From Rhizoctonia solani (taxonomy: Eukaryota > Basidiomycota > Agaricomycetes > Cantharellales > Ceratobasidiaceae), in assembly GCF_016906535.1 (NCBI RefSeq), contig NC_057382.1:1240001-1304000 (forward strand): a DNA stretch of 64,000 nucleotides, read 5' to 3'. This document shows positions 38,982 to 50,877 of the stretch, piece after piece. Position numbers and translations under genes: made by a program. The notes under the pieces are model-generated. The model had not been told where the DNA came from. It made no database searches and saw nothing but the letters and a program-made list of their open reading frames with translations. The stretch's first letter is position 1. Each line of letters opens with the position of its first letter.

Positions 38982-39692
38982 ATGTTGTTCTCTACTGCAT
39001 TATTGGCCGCGTCAGCCGCCTTGGCCTTTGCTTCCCCTCTTGAACCGCGCGCACCCCAGACAATACTGTCCTGATTGAGAGTGCTTCCAACTGTAAACAC
39101 TTCCATTTTTAATCTCATATAGTTGCTAACGGTGCACATTACAAACAGATTGTCTAATCATGCCTCGTCATGCCCACACAAATATTGGCGATTCCGAATC
39201 AGAAGGGCAAATGCAATCTTACTGCTCCACCTCAGCTCATTCTCATGATTCTCAGGGGTACCTCCCCGATGATTTCTGGAGAAAGGTTACATACAAAAAG
39301 GCAAAGGCAAAGGAGACTGGGTCCAGCGTAAGTTACGATACCTGTCTTACTTTTGTATTGAAATTTAACCTGGTTTATTTCACAAGTCACCGGATGTATT
39401 AAAAGGGCTTTTCTCAATTGAACGACAATGATGGGAGGACAGTACGATTCGAGCGGAGGCGATGGCGGTGCAGGAAACCCCGTGGTAGCAAATGCAAAAA
39501 GTCAGTGTTCGCGAGCCCCTTTCGACGCGTTTGAGCTAACCTCCGTCATACTATAGCTATAATCATTACGTCGAAATTGTTGAACCTGATGTTGGGCGTG
39601 CGTGCATACGCTGCTGTAAAGAATACAGTGACTGTCCGCTCGACAAGGACACTGCGGGCTGTCCAGCGGTCGTTCCTGGGACGTATTGTTAA
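38982..39692 (+). CDS. Small secreted cysteine-rich protein, copy 2 (frame-broken)
   Basis: Second paralogue. The signal peptide is MLFSTALLAASAALAFASP, followed by LEPRA, where one base is missing relative to copies 1 and 3 (near 39052), so the raw frame stops early. Exon 2 (from about 39150) gives CLIMPRHAHTNIGDSES, MQSYCSTSAHSHDSQGYLPD and FWRKVTYKKAKAKE. Exon 3 has the Gly-rich GGQYDSSGGDGGAGNP after another one-base shift near 39432. The last exon gives YNHYVEIVEPDVGRACIRCC, SDCPLDKDTAGCPAVVPGTY and a stop at 39690-39692. The same exon layout as copy 1 shows common descent. The indels sit in or beside short homopolymers, so it could be an intact gene misread. Function is unknown. Confidence 0.6.
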
Positions 39693-40334
39693 TGGCGTGC
39701 ATCGTGATGACCCAACGTTTGTTTTTTGGGGTTAGTCTAAACCAAAGGATTATTGCCTTAGTACAACTGGACTATATACATACATCTGGACATTTTCTCT
39801 TTCCTTTTCGTTATTAAAGGATAACGATAGTGTTTTATTGAAAATTTTGTAATCACTAATCATTTTTATTTTTTCCCTACTGAGCATGCTTGAGAGATGA
39901 GTATAGTTTCGTCGTTTCACAAATGAAATCACATTTTAAAATATCACCCAACACGTGCACATGGGAACTATGCCGGACTTGGGCCGCAAACGCATATACC
40001 TTAACCCCCAATCTTCAAGCCGATCTATAAGCGAATAGCCAAATGACGCGTTTGTGCTGGTCTAGATTGACCACAATTGGGGTGCCTTTTACATAAACAA
40101 ACTATATAGTACTGCCTCAAGCGTTAAGTATTCGGAATTAACGTAAACACAGTCGCTATTAAAAGATACGTTCCCAAGCCAAGCTACAACGTGCCTCTGG
40201 GCTCTATCATATCACCGTTTCAATTCAGGTCCACGGCCGTTTTTTGGTGATCTCTACATGGGTACGTGTACAACTGCCATGAGTTTTGACTGCACGCACT
40301 GCCCACGGCTGGCGCCCCACGCGAACACGACGGG
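39693..40334. other. Intergenic between secreted protein copies 2 and 3
   Basis: AT-rich terminator-side sequence then promoter-side sequence. No gene seen. The 39780-39900 part is very T-rich. Confidence 0.5.
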
Positions 40335-40341
40335 TATAAAA
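40335..40341 (+). promoter_or_regulatory. TATA box of secreted protein copy 3
   Basis: TATAAAA lies 88 bases before the ATG at 40423, matching the spacing in the other two family members. Confidence 0.6.
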
Positions 40342-40422
40342 CGCCAATGGTTCAGCGAGTAGGAGACGCCAAGCCTTACTTCCCCCTGTTCTTTTTCCAG
40401 TTAAGTCCTGTACAATCCAGCC

Positions 40423-41175
40423 ATGTTATTGTCTGCTGTGACTTTGCTCGCTTGCGCTGCCCTTGGTTTTGCGTCACCGCTTCAACGTCGAGCCGCACCC
40501 GACAATACTGTACTGATTCGTAGCGAGTCGGATTGTAAGAAACCGTTTTTACTCTATTTTTTTCCAGTCCACTAAAGCTATATATGCGTTTCAAAAGATT
40601 GCCTGATTTACCACGCATAGCTGGGGCTACTGTTGGTGAATCGGAGACTCCGGGGGGATGCAGGCTTTCTGCTCGCCTTCGGCGTATACCGATCCATCGC
40701 AGGGCCAACTTCCAGGAAACTTCTGGAGAAGCGTTACTCTCGAAAGGGGTAGTGGAGGAGTGGACAACAATATGTTCAGTATCATCATACCATGGGCGGT
40801 TGGGGCCACTGGCATCTCAATATACCATTGATTTCTCATTTTTGTGTCTTTGTAGTGATGGATGTATCAACCTATCCTCAACTTAATCCTAGTGATGGAG
40901 GCGGGCAGTACACTCCAGCGGTGGGACGGGGGTAGGGGAAATCCTGAAGGTAGCGTCTGTGAGGGGGTGAGTACCCACATTAGACTCAGCGAGTAAATAC
41001 TTCGACAACCCCAGAACTTACTTATATATATCAGATACAACCACTATGTCGAGCTCCTTGAGCCAGGCTGGTCGCGCATGCATCCGGTGTTGCCAAGATA
41101 CCAACGACTGTCCCCTCAGTATGGATACTTCGGGTTGCCCAGCTGTTATCCCAGGGAAACTACGATGGATGTTAG
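40423..41175 (+). CDS. Small secreted cysteine-rich protein, copy 3 (frame-broken)
   Basis: Third paralogue. The signal peptide MLLSAVTLLACAALGFASP is followed by LQRRAAPDNTVLIRSESD, then an intron from 40529. Exon 2 gives LPRIAGATVGESETPGG and, after a shift in the G-run at 40651-40656, MQAFCSPSAYTDPSQGQLPG and NFWRSVTLERG. A further one-base loss is likely near 40607 (ctgatttacc). The last exon begins YNHYVELLEP near 41040 and continues GRACIRCCQDTNDCPLSMDT and SGCPAVIPG. The tail reads either to a stop at 41173-41175 or, in the raw frame, to 41186. Three or four single-base indels are needed to make it colinear with copy 1. Its role is unknown. Confidence 0.55.
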
Positions 41176-42583
41176 AAGGGCAGTAGTATAGATCTTTTGT
41201 GGGTTTATGCATGGTTACTCGAGAGGACTTGCGAGATTTGGAGAATGTATTTTTTGAATCATATCGAGTAGTTATTCGTCGATAAATGGACTTGAATCTA
41301 TTGGGTTGACACTTGTGAATTGCATCATTTATTCAAATATCATGGTTCGGAGCAAGTCTACATATGTACAGGTAACAGAATGAATGTGATCATGAGCTTG
41401 ATTCCAATCACTATTTCTACTAATTAACTCTGTGTGACCTATACTGCATCGCTGTATGCGCGATGTAGAATGTCATAGAGTTATCCAAGATCGTAAAATT
41501 ATACCTGATCGAAGTTCATCCACCCGATATGCGCTATTTTTGTGTTTATGTGGTTCATCTCATGGGCTTGTGTGCCCTATTTCTCCCCTTCATACTATCT
41601 ACTGCGAGTTTCAAGGGTCCATATCGCTAAATGCTGCCCTCATTGCCCGGTGAGCCCTCGTGCCCTTTACATCATACCGGTGCCCACTCACTCATACATA
41701 CTCTAATCAATTATTTGCTCAGGTCAGTAAGCGCTATATAATAGGTATGAGAACAGCCTTGGGCCACCCTCCGACCTCGTTTGACGACACAATCTTAGTT
41801 GCTCCTCGACTTGACGTGCCGCCTCTCTGTCCTCATTATACCATCCTGTCCATTTATAGCCATTCTCCCTATATATTCACTTGCCTATAAGCACTGACTC
41901 AGACTGAGTCATGTGTATTAATCAATATGATTGGGTAGGTGTTAGCATACATGTATCAGACTGGCGACTGGTATTCGTTGGACAGAGTATAAAAGTGAAT
42001 CTAAGACTGAAATGTAATCATTATTGTACTCGTGGCCGCTCACATTTCACTTCTTAATTACTGTAGCCTTTCGGAGTAATGAGCCCATCTAATTTGTATA
42101 CGAGCCATATGTGCTTAGATATCGATGGCGTGCCCGCTCGCCATCGTCTACACTCGCCTTCCTCACGCAATACAGGCAGGCTATTCCACAATCAAGTCCC
42201 CCGTGTGTAAAAGTGGTGGGTGAATGCGCCGTGAAGCTTTGATGGCCCCGGTTCTTTTGCCATGCGGGGACGAATACATCTAATCCAGCTTTTTTAAGAC
42301 AAGATCCTGGCTGTTCCACCGTCCTCTCGGCCACCAAAAGCTCCAGCTCTCCAGCTCTCCAGTTCGTAAAATCTCTTAATAACTGCCGGATTTTAACCAA
42401 ATACTTACAAGAATTTCTCGGGCATCGATAGAGCCACATCCAAGGCAAACTAGTACACGAGTTTCTTGGTGCTCGTGCCTGCAGGCCCAGTTGCGCGATT
42501 CGCTGCGTGCGTAGATTATTAGCCGGATTATATTCGCACCATACACCTTACCATACGCTATTTAATACCCTGCAGAAGCAATT
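41176..42583. other. Intergenic, no gene recognised
   Basis: About 1.4 kb without a recognisable gene. A minus-strand frame of 119 residues (42448-42089) has no domain and overlaps a small repeat (ccagctctccagctctccag) at 42340. I do not call it. The last 100 bases probably hold the bZIP gene promoter. Confidence 0.45.
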
Positions 42584-43682
42584 ATGTCGTCAACCACTGC
42601 TACCAGTATCAAACGATCACCCTCTAGCACACCCACACTTGGCACTCCTCCCGACACTCCGAGAGTAGTCGCCGAGAAAGCTGTTACGATCGACCTATCA
42701 ACGCGCGAACCAGATATTAAAAGAGAGCTCGAGCGGTGGGAGAACATTGTTTTTTCATTTGGCATGGAGGGCAATAATAGGCGATCAAGCAGTCAAGAAC
42801 ATTCAGGAGGACGTCAGTCTACAAATAATCCTCCTTCACATCAGCTACCAGAAGGAAATATCCACCCAAACATAGGAGGCGTACCTGGCTTTTCAGTGCC
42901 ATGGGACATTCACCCATTCTTCCCCACCGCTCAGTACGGCCAGCAGTCACCGTATGATGTGTTAGGGCTCGGGGCAATGAATACTATCCCTTCGAATCCA
43001 CAGACCAGTTCGCATTCTGTTCCCGATCCATTTGGGAATCCGTGGGATTTAAGCTCTCAGCTGGTATTCCAGCCCAGTCCCAGATCCAACCCTTGACTCC
43101 GGCCGAAATTGCGCAATACCATGCACTTGTTTGCGCGGGAGCAGGAAGCTACTCACTTCCCTCCCCGGTAGTCAACAACCCAGGCCCCTCCCGAAGCGTC
43201 TGCCTCATCCTCTGCGCCTCCATCTCGAGTCTCTCCTGCTCGAGGCCGATCGACCAGTAGCGCCGGAGAAGTCCAGGTCATAACCAGCCGAGTGGCTCAG
43301 CCGTGACAGATGAAGAAGTCCACGCATAGCTGAGGACAAACGACGCCGGAATACTGCTGCATCAGTAAGCCAGTATATCAATTGTAAGGCGCAACACTAA
43401 CCTATTAGCATAGCGAGATTCCGGGTCAAAAAGAAGCAACGTACGATGGAGCTTGAAAAGCTGTTATTGAGCTTGAAGGTCGAGCAGATGAACTCGAGAA
43501 GGAAGCAGTCGAACTTCGAAGGGAGAATGGCTGGCTCAAGGAGATGTTATGAAACTGCACAGGCAGCCAAGTCAAGTCCAGGTGCAGGTCCAAGCGGATC
43601 AGGCAGTCAGAATAATTCCAAAGATAACGATAAGAGCGATGACGATGCAGACAGCGGCAAGGGTAAATCCAAGGAGACGTGA
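42584..43682 (+). CDS. bZIP transcription factor
   Basis: DNA-binding regulator. The N-terminal part from 42584 (MSSTTATSIKRSPSST) is Ser/Pro/Asn-rich and disordered, a likely regulatory or activation region. The C-terminal basic region reads EDKRRRNTAASARFRVKKKQ, split by an intron after TAAS (43369 to about 43410). It carries the bZIP N-x7-R signature (N-TAASARF-R) and is followed by a leucine zipper (MELEKAVIELEGRADELEKE, then LRRENGWLKEML). The pattern resembles fungal Cys-3/MetR-like or Gcn4/Cpc1-like factors, but the exact subgroup is not certain. The tail is Ser/Asp/Lys-rich and stops at 43680-43682. One-base losses near 43326 and 43459 (an A-run) and a shift before 43100 break the raw frame exactly inside the conserved domain. 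Confidence 0.75.
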
Positions 43683-44200
43683 TGGGTGGATCCAGACACT
43701 ATGCATGTGAACTTCAGAGCCTGTAGCGTACGACCCGGATGGTCCTCCAATATATTCTCCGTTTATTTATCACGAGCTGGAATCAAGCCGGAACAAAACA
43801 TGGGGTATCATGGAGGGGGCTGGGAAGTAAGGACGGCTATCACGCGATGAGTTATACTTCAGGCTTGAATTCGGAATTGTTCTCCGAATTCAATTGGAAA
43901 TAGCCAAGTTCATAGATCCAGTGCCTTTTATAGTAACTGGACGATCAAAACAATAATTGTTGAGTAGCCCATCGCTGATGAAATGTGAATATGAATAGCA
44001 CCCAGAATAGACTTGAGTCTATCCAAGTACAAGCTATCTCATTTATTACACTTCGTGAGGACAGATTGGATTTTGTACCAGTACATATATTCCCTCGATT
44101 TAAGACGATATGTGCGGCAAAAAAGCTAGGCAAATTTATTTGTAGGAAAGTACCATATATTCCTCAGCGGAATTATGAAACTACACGAGATAACTCCCAG

Positions 44201-47200
44201 CTAAGCGGAGACAGTAAAGTTGCTTGATCGTCCAGTGAACGAAGAGATAGAACCGATCAATGGTTGGAATCGCCGTAATAGGTGACTCGATACGTTCCGG
44301 CTACGAAAGAACCCGATCAGTCAAGTAATTCTAAGCTTGGTATTGTGGGAAGAGATATACCTGGGGCGTTCGATTCAATAATCCTATCCAAAAATTAGTA
44401 TATAGATCATATACAACTAAATATATCGTACCATTCAACTTCAACAGTGCTATGTCCAAGGACCTAAAGATATCAAGGGGATATTAGTCAACTTATCATT
44501 AGAATGGTCCGCTATACAAACCGTATTAGTACGGGTCCATCTGAACTTTGTAGATGGGTGAGAATCAGTTCGGTATGTTGACCAGGTGCTACCGGTCAAA
44601 CGGTCAATAGTCAAGAAAGTTCCCTCGAGGCGCAAGTTGTTCTATTTAAAAGTTAGTAGGGAGTTATAGTTTCCCTGGTTGTACCCTCCTCACCCTAGGA
44701 TTCGCAGCTTGGAAGGTTGCAGTGACCTTTTGGCCACGCTTATATGCCAGTTACATCGGTCAGGACACTTCCAAAGGACTTTCCGATAGGAGCTGCGTCG
44801 AAGACTACGCCAGTCTAAGTAGTGGGTTAGCTGCCTGTAATTTATAGGAAGGCAAGCGCGTACCTGAAGCGAGATAGCCTCTTGGCCAAGTCCTCCGGAA
44901 TGGGCCCGGCTGGTGGAGATGAAGATGCACCGTCAGCTAGATACGAGACCAGTCCAGTGTAAGGTTCTGATAGGCTTCGAGCGTAACTGAAGTTTCAACC
45001 AATATGAGCTACAAGACATTGCATACCCAAACTTCAGTTGCTTACAAGGACCATATATAGTGGAAGCTCCTTCGTATCGTTGAATACCATATTCCTCACG
45101 AGTAGTAACGTAATGAGAATAGGTGTTCGCCGGCCCGGCTATCATGCAAATCACGTTAACGAATTAGGTCTTACGAGGAATGGCAGATGAGACTAACCCA
45201 TACTACATAAGCATCATTCCAATGACCCCGACTCAATCAATTTTGCTCGAACCGATTCCCTGATGTCAATTTAGTAAAAATAGCAAGGCGAGTGCGAACT
45301 AACATACCTGATTCTACGCCAGCCATAGTGGTAAATTCTCCCGGAACGACCAGAACAACGAATTGGCCGACACGCATCATTTGAATATCCACAATATCTG
45401 GCTGCCATGCATAAGGGAACTTTGTGTAACCCTATCATATGTATAATCGGGTCAGATTCCTCTGGATATATGCGCGGAATCCCCTCACGGTATTCAGTAG
45501 AATAGGCTTAGGATAATGGCATTGCTTTTGCTCTTGGCTTGGAGGTGCAGTTATAATCCCTAAACACAAATAAGTGCGATCAGAATACACCGCACTATTG
45601 AGTAAGCCAACGAGCGGGGTCATACCTTTAACTATCTCCCAGAAAGGATTCCTGTTCACAAAGTAAGTAGGGCCAAGCTAATCCACCACATTGGGCTAGT
45701 AAGTAGGGCCAAGCTAATCCACCACATTGGGCTTACTGGGTTCCGTCAGCGGTCTCTCCTTGTGTAAAGTCAAATGCTCCAGGGCCATCGCTTGTTCCTC
45801 CAGCAAATGAGTAACCTACAGTTATCTTTGTGAATTTTAACACTGTGAGGCACTCGATTTACTACTTACCCATCGCGGGCGGGCATGTATGAACTGTTGT
45901 TCCATTAGAGAGCGGGAACGAGTAATTCGACCTGGTGGTAATTCGACAAGTCAATCTCCAAGATACGAGAACGCGAGACCAAAACGCTACGCACATGTTG
46001 ACATATGTATGCAAGCTTCTAACAGCACCCTTGACAGCAGTCAACGAGTTGCTGGCCATAAGTTTCTTAGCGCCCAGGTACTGGTTTTCCCCGATAATAC
46101 GGTTAGACTCGAAGTCGGAGATTTGGAAACCAGGACCACTTAGTTTTAGAGTTTTTAATTAACCTAGCTCGATACTACGCAAAGCAAAAGGCGTACCGTC
46201 CGTGACATCCTTGGGTTACATTCCCGCATGTGGACTTTTGATACTCGCACGGTTGACCGTCCCATGGCTTTCCCGGGCTTTCGCAGAATGCACCGAGGCT
46301 GGAAGACACAGAATTTCACAATCTTGGCCAAACAAATAGATAGCATTACTTACGTATTCGGACTAGACGCATGTCGCGTGAACAAAGTTAGCGTGGAATT
46401 ACGTGAAAACGAATATTCTTAGCTACGAACGTGGTATCTCCGACGTTGGCTGAAGAACAAGAAGTGGGTCATTATCACATGGTCGATATCTTTTGGCTCA
46501 CCTTGGACAAATCCAGCAACGAATGTATTCTTTCCGGGTGCAGCATCAGGTTGGACGTCGGCTGCAAGATGAAGGCACTGATGTTGGCGAGATAGGAAGC
46601 TTGAAGAATAATCAAATTATTACCTTCGTACAGATATGCAGCCATTCCCTTGTTATCAGTGCTGACAAGGGTATTGTTCTACGAAACATGGTTACTATGA
46701 TTGGAGGATGGCGGGCGATATAACAAACGGCACCTGATACAAACTTGTTCCATGAACGGCAAAGAAACTCAAGAGACCACGAGCAGTGCCGGAGTTGTCC
46801 GTAAACTTAAGTAGGTGCAGCTCCTACGTCATAAGATAATGGTAGCTCAGTGCTCAGATGGTTACCTACTTTGTCCTGATCATACTGATACCTAGCCCTC
46901 TCGGAGGCCGGGTTAGCTTCGTACGCGTAGGGAGAACGGTTCAAGTTGGTGTCGAGAACAGTAACATTGCCGAGCGAGAGTGTTCCGGTGCGAGGGATTC
47001 ATGCGCCCTTTTTACAGCCAAGACGGTGCCTAGTACATATGAGGTTAGGATATCAAGTAGGTAGGCTGATCAATAATCATATAGCCAACCATTTACAATG
47101 GCATCATATGTTTGCTTGACGAATCCTAAGCTAGTGAGTGTTGGTAACAAATTATTCAAAAATCCTCCGACGCCGGCGTGCGAGTGGGTCCCGACAAGCG

Positions 47201-47651
47201 CAACGTTTGCCTCGGTATACAACCTGAAAAAGTAGTTAGGAGTTGGTCTGTGATTCCATGGACGAATAAACACCAAACCTGGATACAACTGATTTAATTG
47301 GTCAAGGATTCCACGTCGAATGGCCGTGTCGCCCGATTGTAGGTCGGAATTGATGAACAAGATCCTGTCTTTGGCGGAATTTGTGCCTGGGGTCGCAACG
47401 ATAAAGGCCCGGGAAAACTGGCGCATATGGAGACCGGTATCTGTTTGAGACAAGTCCGCATAACCCATCATGTTGGTTTTACCACTGGACTACCGACAAG
47501 CTAAATAATGCAAAAGGGCTGAGGATGAGGAACACCCACCCGTTACATCACCTATTCCTACTCCAAGAAGGTACTGTTGTGCATAGGCATCCTGAAGCGG
47601 GAGTAGGCCAGCAAGTAAAAGGGAGTTGAACCAGGATTTACGAGATGGCAT
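44201..47651 (-). CDS. Neutral ceramidase
   Basis: Hydrolyses ceramide to sphingosine and fatty acid; secreted or at the cell surface. The minus-strand start at 47651 gives a signal peptide (MPSRKSWFNSLLLAGLLPLQ), then YLLGVGIGDVTG. The main N-terminal exon (47471-47070) has MMGYADLSQTDTGLHMRQFS, RAFIVATPGT, DRILFINSDLQSGD and the zinc-site block ALVGTHSHAGVGGF. Later exons give ANVGDT near 46430, LGAFCESPGKPWDGQPCEYQ near 46300, NPFWEIVKGMTPL near 45640 and the C-terminal lobe LEGTFLTIDRLTGSTW near 44620. RWTRTNT, WIIESNAP, GTYRVTYYGDSN and SSFTGRSSNFTVSA follow, with the stop at 44201. It has many short introns. A one-base loss near 44264 breaks the last exon. A 36-base duplication (45662-45733) lies in an intron. 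Confidence 0.85.
45662..45733 (-). repeat. 36-base tandem duplication in a ceramidase intron
   Basis: Units 45662-45697 and 45698-45733 are identical. On the minus strand they lie between the exon ending before gtaagcccaatg and the acceptor before NPFWEIVKG, so splicing should remove both. Confidence 0.9.
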
Positions 47652-47814
47652 GTTGAACTTGAAGACTGTAGTACAGCTAAAAAGTTGTTTATTTCAGTAT
47701 GCTCTACATGCTTGGAAGTCAATTGATGGACCAACGTACCTGTCAAAGAGATAGCCTATGAACACAAGCAATTGTTCTGTAGGAGGCTGAGTTCACACCT
47801 GAGGTCTCCCGAAA

Positions 47815-47822
47815 CTTTTATA
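47815..47822 (-). promoter_or_regulatory. Possible TATA box of the ceramidase gene
   Basis: TATAAAAG on the minus strand about 165 bases before the ATG at 47651. The distance would allow a long leader or a 5' intron. Confidence 0.4.
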
Positions 47823-48727
47823 CCATGGAATGGACTGGAGTTCCTGCAGGTACAGGCCGCGAACCAGCAATTACCACGAGGTCATACGACTAGATAAGGA
47901 ACTGAAGCTATCAGAGGGAAGTTAGGAAGTGACGTCGTTTTCTCCGAGGGCCAGATACTTGCATATGGGGGAAGATCATGTTTCCGTCCACGCGTGGATG
48001 TCAGCTGGGCATGCTTCTTTCTAACTTGTCTGCTACAAAGGCGAGCAAGCAGGGTATGTTCTGTCTATTCGGTTCCAGCGCTCAGCCAAGCTAAACGGCA
48101 TATGCAACCCGGATAATTTGCATGTTGGATCGCATGTGGCGGTTGAATATATTGTCCAAGAGAATGTGCTGGCTTGTACTTGCTTGGTGCCTTGAGCTTC
48201 GTTGGAAAATGATCGACACGATCGCCCGAATCGTGATGTGTAATATTAGCGGTTCTCGGCCATCTCTCTCGGTAACCTATTGGCCGGGCTACGATATTAT
48301 GTGCTTTGACCACTTGAACGAACACCAATTGCGCAACTTTTACACGAGTCGGCCTGTTAGCTATTACCACTCGGGGCTCACAATCTGTTATTCGGGTCAA
48401 TTCTGGGGTGGCTCGTGATCGTGCCGTCCCTTACCAATTTACCTGACGGCCAATATTTTTATACGCGATATAGCAACACGATACGCCTCTATCGATGCTC
48501 GAGTGAATTGAATTGAGGCTCATTGCGGAGGGTAGTCGTCACTTTTACGTCGCTACTACAGATCCGCTGGAGCCAGGACACGAGGCCCAAGGGGTACCGC
48601 TCAAAAATGCTCTAAAAGCCAGAGGGACCACCGGTCCTGTAGTTCCCTCTTCCCTTCTGGCTTTTAGTCGGCACACATAGTTGACTGGATATACCCGAAA
48701 AAAGGCTAGACTTTCTTGTCTCTGATT
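47823..48727. other. Intergenic between ceramidase and MFS genes
   Basis: No gene recognised; open frames of up to about 110 residues lack motifs. A perfect 12-base inverted repeat (ctaaaagccaga at 48612-48623, partner at 48656-48667) could form a hairpin with a 32-base loop. Confidence 0.45.
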
Positions 48728-50877
48728 ATGTCTGCCCTCCATCCTAGAGTTAACGATGACGGTTCTGAACTAAGGTGCCGCCCTCTTCACCATCTCCAAT
48801 CGTCCTCTATGAGAAAGGATCTATGGATGAGTCTAGCGAGAAACTAAACGAGCCAGCTCCCATACCTTGGCTCCAAGTATCCACCCTATTGCTCATGCTT
48901 CTTTCGGAGCCTACCACAGCCGGCGTCTTGCTCCCATTTGTCAATAACTTGGTGTATGAAACTGGAGTTACCCATGGCAATAAGGCGAAAATAGGATATT
49001 ACGCAGGCTTGATAGTGAGTTTGATTTCGGCGTCTGCTTATCAGGGCGCTTATAAATGTGTGCTCTGTCAACAGGAATCGCTCTTCTTTATTACTGAATC
49101 TATATGTATTCTTCAGTACGGTCGCCTTTCAGATAGGATCGGCAGGCGGCCGGTGCTTTTCTTTGGCTTGAGTGGACTGTTTATATCGATGCTATGTTTT
49201 GGCATATCAAAATCTTTTGCTGGAGTTCTTGTCAGTCGGGCTCTGGCGGGTATATTGAATGTAAGATACCATATTTTATAATTACCTTCATGCTGGGACT
49301 TGCTCATTCTGAATGTGGCAGGGGAATGCTGGGGTAATAAAGAGTGTGCTCGGTGAGATCACAAACGAAACCAATGCTGCTCAAGTATTCGCCTTGATTC
49401 CCTTGGTTTGGTCTATCGGATTTACATTGGCGTGAGTTATCAAGCCCAACACGCCAAATTAATATGACTAAGTTTCATGGAAGTCCTGCGGTAGGTGGAC
49501 TCCTGCAGCATCCCACTGAGACTATGCCATTATTATTGGTTGGTCATCGACCTTTAAAGAATATCCATATTTGCTTCCCTGTATTGTGATCGCACTGATA
49601 CCTGCTTCGGGATTAGTCTCGGGATGGTTCTTTTTGAGAGAGGTACGCTTCAATCGAATACCGAAAGCACTCGCGCTCATCTTTCCAAGACCCACCCAGT
49701 TCTTGGCAAACAAGGCTACCGCCTCGTCGGTACCGCTTCATCCCCGGCAGGTCCCTTCTCTCCAGACCAAACCGAATTCCAGAACCGGAAACCGTGCCTC
49801 CGCCTCCACTCAGCAGCCTTCTGACCCGCCGAGTCTGCACCACCATACTCAACTATGCCCTGCTCTCGCTACTTGATATATCTCTCGTCGCACTCTCGCC
49901 GATCGTTTTTGCATCACCGGTCGCCGTTGGAGGCCTCGGAATGCAGCCAGCCACAATTGGGCTAGTACTGGCGCTTCAGGGAATTGTGACCGGAGCGGCG
50001 ACCGCTCTGCTCGTACCGCGTATGCAACGCTGGTTTGGCATGCGAATGACCTATCGATGCGGCGTATGGCTCTACCTGGGACAGATTTGGCTGTTCCCCG
50101 CGATGCACTATGCGGTCAAGCTGAACCTGGGAGGTGGGATGGGCGTATGGGTACTGATTGGGTTATATACTATTATTTCGTGTGCCTCGCCGATCAGTTT
50201 CTGTAAGTACGAACATATTTGCATCACCGGTCGCCGTTGGAGGCCTCGGAATGCAGCCAGCCACAATTGGGCTAGTACTGGCGCTTCAGGGAATTGTGAC
50301 CGGAGCGGCGACCGCTCTGCGTATGCAACGCTGGCATGCGAATGACCTATCGATGCGGCGTATGGCTCTACCTGGGACAGATTTGGCTGTTCCCCGCGAT
50401 GCACTATGCGGTCAAGCTGAACCTGGGAGGTGGGATGGGCGTATGGGTACTGATTGGGTTATATACTATTATTTCGTGTGCCTCGCCGATCAGTTTCTGT
50501 AAGTACGAACATACGAATGATGGGTGAGTAAGGTAATCTCACAGGACTTTACAGGCTGTCTGCTCCTCTTTATTTCAGCCGCGTCGCCGAATCCGCTATG
50601 CTTGGGTGCAACCAATGGGCTGGCTCAGACTTCGGCCTCTGTTATGCGCGCGGTATGCATTTACGCCATCAGTTTATTCGTTCTGATAATGATTGTTATC
50701 ATTGACAATTAGATTGGCCCGGCTCTCGCGACCTCACTTTTTGCGCTTTCGGCCAATTCCGGGTCCTCTTTGGTTTACATCAGCCTATCGGCAGTCACTG
50801 CGCTCTGTATTGGCACCAGTATGCTGATGCGCGCCGACTGGACTGCGGGCACTCGTTCGTCGGTATCAATGCATTAA
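48728..50877 (+). CDS. MFS transporter, DHA1/ZIFL-like
   Basis: Twelve-helix major facilitator. The likely start at 48728 (MSALHPRVND) needs a frame change near 48774 to reach PIPWLQVSTLLLMLLSEPT (helix 1). The motif-A loop is GRLSDRIGRRPVLFFGLSGL near 49135. A helix-4/5 region follows with FAGVLVSRALAGILN and, after an intron, GNAGVIKSVLGEITNETNAA near 49325, a pattern common in drug:H+ antiporter-1 and zinc-induced-facilitator-like proteins. The second half has LSSLLTRRVCTTILNYALLS near 49815, IVFASPVAVGGLGMQPATIG, TGAATALLVPRMQRWFGMRM, CLGATNGLAQTSASVMRA near 50608 and IGPALATSLFALS, ending WTAGTRSSVSMH with the stop at 50875-50877. The substrate is unknown. A 310-base segment of the second half is duplicated (49908-50513) and the second unit carries deletions. 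Confidence 0.75.
49908..50513 (+). repeat. 310-base tandem duplication inside the MFS gene
   Basis: Unit 1 (49908-50217) encodes an uninterrupted helix 8-10 region. Unit 2 (50218-50513) is otherwise the same but lacks about 9 bases (ctcgtaccg) and 5 bases around 50320-50335, shifting its frame. The join occurs just after a gtaagtacgaacat donor-like sequence that ends both units. Confidence 0.95.

Noticed and set aside
42089..42448. Minus-strand frame of 119 residues before the bZIP gene
   Set aside because: No recognisable domain, contains a short nucleotide repeat, no support for transcription.
48065..48418. Frames of about 100 residues on both strands
   Set aside because: No motifs and mutual shadows in intergenic sequence.
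49613..49876. Overlapping minus- and plus-strand frames in the MFS linker
   Set aside because: Shadows of the low-complexity cytoplasmic loop of the transporter.
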